NCBI GenBank assembly: GCA_037783545.1
Contig: JBBELK010000457.1
Coordinates: forward strand, 124,001-188,000
From: Henricia sp. BOLD:AAB3569
Taxonomy: Eukaryota > Echinodermata > Asteroidea > Spinulosida > Echinasteridae
Length of the DNA: 64,000 nucleotides
Direction of reading: 5' to 3'
Shown here in pieces: positions 13,601-22,600 of the stretch; position 1 is the first letter of the stretch, and each line of letters begins with the position of its first letter. Under the pieces are notes generated by a model. The model made no database searches and had not been told where the DNA came from. It worked only from the letters and a program-made list of their open reading frames with translations. The position numbers and the translations under genes are program-made.

Positions 13601-16600
13601 CTTCAAGTGTCGTGCGGCTTCTCTTGTTTCACTTGGCCTTTTTATGTACCCTCATTTGTCCTTATGGCCATGGCCAAAACAAAATTTCACATGCTAGCTG
13701 TATTTTTTAGCTGTATACTTAAATCTGTGTTCTTGTGGAGACATCCCTTTGTTCTCATGTACAAATTGGTTAGAGGGTCAAAACCAATTTTCAAAACGCT
13801 CTTATTTAAACCAGAATTACTTTCCTGAGATGAAATTTCAACCGAATGTCCCTTATATTAAATACTTGCGACAGATAAGGAGATTCCTCCTTTTTCAGTA
13901 AAATCCATATATCTATTTCGTGAAATCCTTGTGGAGACCTTTTGTTCCCTATTATACCCGGGTCTCCACAAGGTACCGGGTATAGGATCTATCACGAGGT
14001 CGCACTGATCAGGCCCGACACAAACTAGACAAGGACGAACACACCGTGATAACGGTCAAACCTTGACAGACTTACCGAAGGTCTCTCTCTCTCGATGTAC
14101 TCAATAACATCGACAGCCAAATCAAGGTTAGTCAGTGGTCTTGTGTCCTTATCATCAGCCGAGCTCTGCTTACGATCAAACTCCCTGTCCCTGCGACCCA
14201 GGAGCTGGCATATCTCGGGGAGGTAGTACTCTCGAACTGGATACATGAACCCTGGAACACTGATCATGGGGCAACTGACGGGAGGAGAAAGAATTTAAAC
14301 AAAATTAACCAGTGAGGCTGGGACTATTTTTGGCAAAAAAACACCAATTTTTAAAAAAGGCAAATGTGATTGGTCAAAAGTTAAGAGTAAAGGGGAGTTC
14401 ACACTATCGCGGAAAAATCACACTGTTCCATTGGTTTGTACACAAACTGGTTTGCCGCTTGTGTGCGGCCTATCGCGACGCGCAAAACGTTTTGAGCTGG
14501 GTCAAAGTTCAAATTTGTTGAACTTTGACCGCGGTGCGCTGACCTTTCAAACGCGCAGCCAATGAGGTATCAGAGAAGCCCCAAGTTACCAGAGTGGAAT
14601 TTTCTATTTTTGAATAAACGGCGATTGGGAGCTCATGCAATGCGGTGAGCGCAGCGCGAAAGTGTGATTTTTCCGCGATAGTGTGTATCCGCCTTAAGAC
14701 CAGAGTCCTATTTCATAAAGCCCATTTATAAACATTCCTAAATAAACATTCTTAACTTATGTTTTTAAAGATAGAAAAATTTAGATTTTATTGTTTCTAA
14801 ATCCGCTTAAAAATGTTTTTAACTTTTATGAAATAGGACCCAGGTCAAGCACCACAAATACCGACTCTTAAGAGTCATTTCTAGATTCATTGTATAAATC
14901 TTCTCACCAAAAGATCATACTTTGCAACACTCCGAGGCGGCCGTCATGAAGCGAGATTTGCTTCACTGACAGGCCGTCCACAGTCGTCAAGTTCAAAATA
15001 CGGTGTGTACAAATGAATGGTGGACAATGGATATGTTTAACTTGTCAACCGACCCTGTGACTATACCATTACCAAAACAAGTTTGCACGTCCTCCGGCAT
15101 CAAGTGGCTGATAGATTACGAAACTGGAAAACTGTTATAAATGGCATTATCTCTATGTGTGATTGAGGATGTTTATGATGAAAACTAACATGTAATAAAG
15201 TTAGCTCAGTACCTCATCTACACTTTGAGGGAAAAAAACTGTGTCCATCATGTTTTCAAGAAATTGTGTAAAGCCACTGCACAGAAAATGGAGCCATAAT
15301 AGACCGTATCGAATAGCCGCCATTTCGTGGGGCAGTTGCTTTGTTCCTTGAGGACATGCATGGTTGCACATATTGTGCTTCCATTGTTGAACGGTTTAAG
15401 TAACAAAAGGTGCCCCACGAAATGGCGGCTATTCGATACGGCCTATACCATGGTAGTCAGGGGCCGAGTTTCATTCACAAAAAAATGCGTGTGTGCACAC
15501 ACGTTTATATAAATATTTTAATTAGCCTTTTGGGTGTTTCATATGATTAGCTTCTGATGTACTGACATACTTTCTTTCACATTGACCAGACTAAGTTTTT
15601 GTTGCTATGCGGTGCAAGCGCCAGGTGTGCAGTGCAAAATCAATACCGGGTTCACTCTACGGCATAAAGCAATCCGACTATTAGATGCTAGGCAATGGCG
15701 TGCACAACGTAGCAACAGCGGAGTCTGTGACTTTGTAAACTGCACCTCCATTTTAAAGTGAAGAAATCGGGATGCCAGCCGTAGTGCAAAAGTTACACGC
15801 AAAATACTAATTAGAAAGATGTTGATAGACCAATAATTTGTCTTAGGCCCGCTTCAAACGTCGCGCTTATGCCGTGTCGAAATAAATTCATCTTGGCACC
15901 ACGTTGGTACGGTGTAAGCACGGCAGTGGCTTCAAACGTCGAACTTAATTGCAAACTCCCAGTCGAGCTTAACTACATCCAACATGGCGGATGAGTGTTG
16001 TGCACGTGCATTTTCCATTCTGTCCATTGTACGTCGCCATTTTATTATTTTGATGCACTTGTTTGTTGGTTATTTCTTTACTCACATACGCGCTGCGAGC
16101 ATGCGCATTCCTAGTCGGAACAAAATTGCGGACCAACTTCGAACTGGAAATAAATTCGACACGGCAGAGGCACGACGTTTGAAGCCAAGCCGTGCTTGTG
16201 CCGCACTAAATTTAGTTAGCACGGCAGACCCTGTCGAGCTAAAATCTTCTGCCGTGTCGAACTCATTTTGCCGAGCCAAATGGCTTCAAACATCGTGCTT
16301 GTGCCGTGTCGAATTTAAAAAATCAAGTTAAATTTAATTCGACATGGCATAAGCGTGACGTTTGAAGCGGGCCTTACTTGTTGAAGTATGATGAGATCAG
16401 CTCTGAATTGATAGAAGCACTCATCAGAACCAGCTTGATGCTGGGGTTCTCTCGCAAGACGTTCTTCAGGAGAATCAGCAAGAAGTCTGTGTTGATGTCG
16501 CGTTCATGGACCTCATCCACAATGACGTGACTTATACCTGGAGTTTGCCAAGAAAAGTTGGTTATGGTAGACTTTTGTCTCTGTCGTTATCCAGTACTTT

Positions 16601-19600
16601 GACTCAAGTTAATACTCAAGTTAATACTCAAGTAAATACTCAAGTTAATACTCAAGTTAAGTTTTTTGCTCAGGCGATTCCTCAGGTATTTGAGATTGGC
16701 ACAGTTAAAAGAGCGTGTCCAGATAAGATTTTTGAGCCCCCATTTTTCCCATGGGTGTTAAAATTTTGATACAATATAATTTGTCATATTTTCTCATTAC
16801 CATTCTGAAATTTTGCGCTCACAATCCGTATATTTTCAAGGGTATCGTAAAAAAAATCACTGATGTTTTGTAAACTAATTTATCCGTTCCATAAAGCAGT
16901 GCAGTGACCAACCTTTTTGCTTCCACATCCAAATTGGAGATAGCAAAAAGCAAAACAAAAGCAACAAGTTTCCTCACCTATTAGAGTTGGGTTTGATTCC
17001 AGTTTCTTGAGCAGAATGCCCGTAGTGCAAAAGAGTATGCAGCCATTGTTATGTGGAAGCTTGCTGTTGAGACGGACTTGGTAACCAATCGTGTCCCCAA
17101 CTTGTTCACTGCGCTCATGGGCCACGCGTTCAGCTACAGAGACCGCACTTATTCTTCTTGGCTGTAATTACGTCAATGGAAAAGAGAAACTACCATAAAC
17201 TAGGAGCGTATTTCTATTGGGATCACCTGCATTACAGGAACACACCGGCTCACTGTTTACATAATGCATAGTTCCGACCTGTCAATCAACCGAACCCGCC
17301 GACCAATCACAACAGAGCTAGCAGACATCACCCACATAGGTCAAAGTGCACTGTCTCACAACAACATCATGCGATGTTCTGCCCCATACAATTTGTACAG
17401 TGTTGTATGCGATGATCCGGGTGAATTTTTGGTTTCAAGGCCGGTCGTTTCGTTGTTCAAAGGTACGAAAGCACGTATTTCATGATATGACATCCCTGTA
17501 TTACTAGCCCTTTACTCGGTGTGTTCTAAGATAACTGTCGACACTGAAACATGAATACCTTTGAGTTTTCTCCAATGAATCTGTGCTTTCCGTTGAAAGT
17601 CCCATTGCTTTGTGCGTTGTGTGTCGCCATTTTGACGATAGCATGTGAGCCATAGCAACAATATCCAAGGGGGTGGGGCTAACTAGGCAAACTCAGAACT
17701 ATGCATTTAGTGATGTAGCATCATTGACAATAATTTTTGGATTTCTTTTTTTTTTGCTGCTCTAGACCACTCGTTCGTGGCACTGACATACCCTCATGCT
17801 TACCTGTGTGACGACTATGTTACAATTCGCCCCCTTGCTCTGTCCTATCCAATCTTCTAGCAGGTACTGTGGCACCTGAGTAGTTTTGCCACACCCTGTC
17901 TCACCCGATAGAACAAGCGCTTGATTGTTGTCAATCAGATGTAGAATCTCCTGCCTTAGAAAACAAACAAAAAGCAAAAAGGTTTACAGAAAATGTGAAG
18001 AAATATGGTGAGAATATCAAGGAAGTTATAAAGTAAACTAGGACAATTCCAACATGTTTGGAATTGTTTCAGATTCCATTTAGAAATCATGTTTCTAAAA
18101 TTTGACAAGTATCTCAAACCTTATACAAAGCACTACCAAATAGCCAGTATTCCTGAACGCGTGAGGGCACTCAAACTAGGTGATTATGGGGAAAAATGGC
18201 CATAGCTGACAGTGGAAAATGGGGGTAATACGTCCGTATGTGAAAAAAAGTAACGTACGCGGAGCGCGGGCACGTGACGCACACAGGCACAGATTTGGAA
18301 GGCGTGCGCGCATTAGCGCGTTTTGTGTTTAAACATAACGCGCATCCACTTGAAAGCGCCCTCAAGCTTTCAGGAATACGGCCTATTCCTGGAATAGTGT
18401 AATTTATGCATCCATTAAAGGTCCAATGAAACATTTGCACGATGTATTGACTGATTCCTGGAATAAGGCCATAATATATTTGAAGATGAATTTTGGTAAA
18501 CTAGCCTAGAGGAATTTCAGCTACATGTGCGCCATTGCTTCAGAAAAACCTTTAAAATTCATGCAGGGTTTGTGTGTTAAGTGAATGGTAAAAAAAACCA
18601 ATTTGTGTACAAATTATTCAAGAAAACCACCTTCAGTTATTAATTTCTTGTGAAAAGTACATCTTAGATAATATAAATTCGTGTGGTGTTTGTTGGGGGA
18701 GTGGGGGTGTTGCACATGCTCTCCCAGGCACTCCCTGGCAAGGCTGCTGCGTATATTGTTTGAAAATCTTGTGACAATTTCACACAAGTTACACATTTTT
18801 CAAAAGTTATACACTTTTTTTCTTGAAATCAGCTGCAAGCAAATGCTTTGTCAACTGAGCTAAGAGGCACAAAGATATTACTTCTCTGGTTTCTCTCAAA
18901 AGCCAACTTTACTGCAGTAAATGTGTTGCGAATTGAATGAAGACTTTATGGTTTGATTGCAATAAACGCAGTACATGCCACAGTATGAATACCATACACG
19001 TTGGCCACTAATTTGTCCTAATATGACATAATGCCCCAGAAAGTGTAAATTAAAGAAACCTGATTTTAGCAGTAAGAACATTTCAAATTTTTCTTTGAAA
19101 ATACCTGCATGGAGTCGCAACTGGGGAACGTGTATAATTGTTTTCCCCATGCCACAAAATTGGGCTAAGGGCCCTGTCACACGGTTGGCCCCAGTGCATC
19201 CCGGTGTCCCTCTGCTATGGTTGGCCACGGTTTTAGCTCCAAACCGGGATGAATCTCTGATCTGATGAACCTACCAAGGAATGTCGGGAAGTCTGAGGGC
19301 AAGTCTAATGTCCCCAAGAAGCAACAGCGGTGTCCGCGGCCCTAGGATCCACTAGGGCTCCAGTAGGGTCCTGCTAGGCTTTACTACGATTTCAATTTCT
19401 TCCCGGTTGATGCTGGCAAAATATTGCATGCAAAACTCCACCGGGAAAACGTTGATTAAAGACGGTTTGTAAGGATTGACTACGGGTCACTAGGTTTGAG
19501 TACGGTCTGACTAGGATTAACTACGAAGTACAATCGTGACGCTACTGGGACGCAAAACAGGGAATGTATGACGTTAGCCTTAAAACCACTGCATTACAAA

Positions 19601-22600
19601 AATACTGGCACATCTCAGACCTAAGTACAGGTCTACCTACCTCATATCCGCAATAGGAAGGCTCATAGCATCTGCCCTGAGACTCGTCCGCTGCAAATCT
19701 TTACAAAGCATCTCGTCCAGCGATTGTTGGCGCACTGCCAAGTATCTATTCTTCCATTGTTCTCTATCTTCCGTCATCTCACGGTAAGGTCTCCCATTGA
19801 TTACGTCCGATAAATGCTCCTCTGCCGTTTCGTCGTCGAGGAATGAACTTTCAAAGTCCTCGTCGGAGGCTTGAAAGTCGTTGGTCGATTCCATACAAGA
19901 GCTTGCACGTTGTTCCTGTATTTATTTTAAATATGTAAAAACTTTATTTCTTTTAAAACTTAATGACAGATTACATGATTGGAAAACTTTTAAAAACAGA
20001 AACAACAGCATTACAGAAATAATGAATAATGTTGATAAACTACCTTCGACCAGACCTTGTAGAAATTTCAGCCACATGCAGTAAAACTTCAGAAAACCAT
20101 AAAAATTAATGCATGTGTTTTGTGTTGAATGAATGGTAAAATAATTGTCTGCAGATGTTTTTTTTAAAAGCACCTTCAGTTGGCAAATTTCATGATTTCT
20201 CTCACAAAGGTACCATTTTACACACACACAAAAAAACAATGTGGTGTTTGTTATACCATTGCTATGAACAACTCATGAAGTAACATTTTGGGTCACTGCA
20301 AATTATGTAATGAGGCTTGAAATATATATGAAAAAGTGTTGATTGCAAACACCACATGATTTTTGTCCATGTAAAATGGTACCTTTGTGGGAGAAATTGC
20401 CAACTGAAGGTGCTTTTTAAAAAAATTGTCTGCAGACTTTTTTATCATTCATTCAACACAAAAAACCATGCATGGATTTGTCAGGTTTTCTGCAGTATTA
20501 ATTAATGCATCAACACGTACCGGTATGTGGCTGAATATTTTACAAGGCAGTTTATCAACATTCTTTATTTCTGTAATGCTGTTGTTCCTGTTTTAAAAGC
20601 TTTCCAATCATGTAATCTGTCTTTACTATGAAAACCTGCCCTCTACCATTGCTGCTGGTAGGTAGGTACATGTAAGTCGTTTAGAAGCCAATATTAGCTC
20701 ATACGACCGGTACTCATCCCCGGTTTCCGTGGCATGGAGTGACTAGGAGCAATGCTACATGTACTCCTCCTGGATAAGATGCCAGTCCATCGCAGGTCTA
20801 CCCTGCTGGTACCCATTTATACACCTGGGTGGAGAGAGACAACGTGGAGAAAAGTGTCTTGTCCAAGGACACAACGCGGTGCAATGACCAGGCTTCGAAT
20901 CATGGACCTCTCGACCGAAAGTCTGACACGCTATCCACTAGACCACCATGTCTCAGCCATTGCTGCTGGTGCAAAGGGCCTATAGAAATCTTACAATGTA
21001 TGTGACAAAATTACAAGTGAAAAATGTACATCTGACGCAATAATTCCTTACTTCATGAAAAATGTATCTTTGAAATATGAGGTAAAAACCCTGATTTTCT
21101 AGTGAACTTAAAAACTGACCTTGACCTCTTGGAGTATTTGCTTAACCTCCATCTCAAGTTCAGGCTCCAATATGACCCAGTCAGGTTGATTTTCTTTCCT
21201 TAACGATTCCTTGATGTCTTCTCGGTTATGCAACACCTTCCCTGACAATCGCGGTTTGTTGTCGTTATCTAGGACTCCAAGTTCCTTCAAATTAAACACC
21301 CAAGAAAAAACTATACAAGTAGTGAGTACAAAATCTGCAGGCAGGAGAAAGCCTCTACGTAGCCTTTACTCCAGACTAAGGTGCAGGGGGCGGGGGAGGG
21401 AACTACTTTATACTTCTTAGTGCTGCAGGACTCAAATCCGCACTCGGACTCAACTCAAGTACCGGACATGGGCTGCGTTCCACATACGTGAACGTTTGCA
21501 AACATTGGCCAACAAAGTTTTGTTTGCAATGTTCACGAGTCATTTCAAAATGGCACGCAACGTGTCACATTTCATCAAAAATTTTGTAGGCAACAGTGAG
21601 TCACATTACAATACAACATTGCTACGACCGCTGGGATCTTGGAAACGTATTTTGGCAAACAATCTGTTCCACATTGAGCAAAATGTTGGTGCCAACGTTT
21701 GCAAATGTTCGCGTACGTGTATGTGGAATGCAGCAATGGCCAATCATGACCGAGTCCAGTGGAAACAAAATTACAATAAGATACAATTTACACAATGTAA
21801 ATTATTACATTTACAAGCACCAGAAATTATTTCAAGCACCTTTTATAAATTATGTTGGGGTCCAAAATTATGACCATGTGAAATGAAATTTTTAGAATGC
21901 GAAATATATTATTTCAACAGCTTGTAATGATTTTGAGGACTTGAAATACATTTCACCTTGCAAAAAGATATTTTTCTTGGCCCAAAACAAAAGTTACAAG
22001 CTGCCAGAAATTATAGACATGATCACCGACACTTGACAATAATGCCCTTAAGATTGAAACAAGGGTTAGGTAGGTGTTAAGACAAGACTTGGGACTTGAA
22101 ACCAAATTTTAAAATATTCAGTATTGGTTTTAATACTACATGTATACTCTCCAACAAAAGAAACTGTGCATGGTAAAAATTGCTGTATTTTTTCAAGAAG
22201 GTGGAAAATATTCTCGGACATTGTTAGAAAAAGGTTATGCACTCAAAACCTGCTCATGGCATAGTGCAGGACTTAGGCATGCCTGGGTGTTGATTTCACA
22301 ATAGGGGTCTTACAGGTTGTTATGTAACATAATTCCATAAAGTTCAGGTCTCGTTAGCAAGCCGTATAAAAGGACTACCCAAAAGTCAATATTCTCTTTC
22401 ATGCGTATGTCATTGGCTCCATGAGGCGAAGATGCACAGCAGTGATTAATGCACAAGGGGGACACACTCGATACTGACTTTGTGACTTCAATATTGGCAA
22501 GTCAGTTTTCAGCAACCTCTGAGAACACGAAGAACACATTTTGTACATTTCAAGTTCGGTTAACCATTTGAAAGATTTCATGGACTTTCATTAACAGTTT

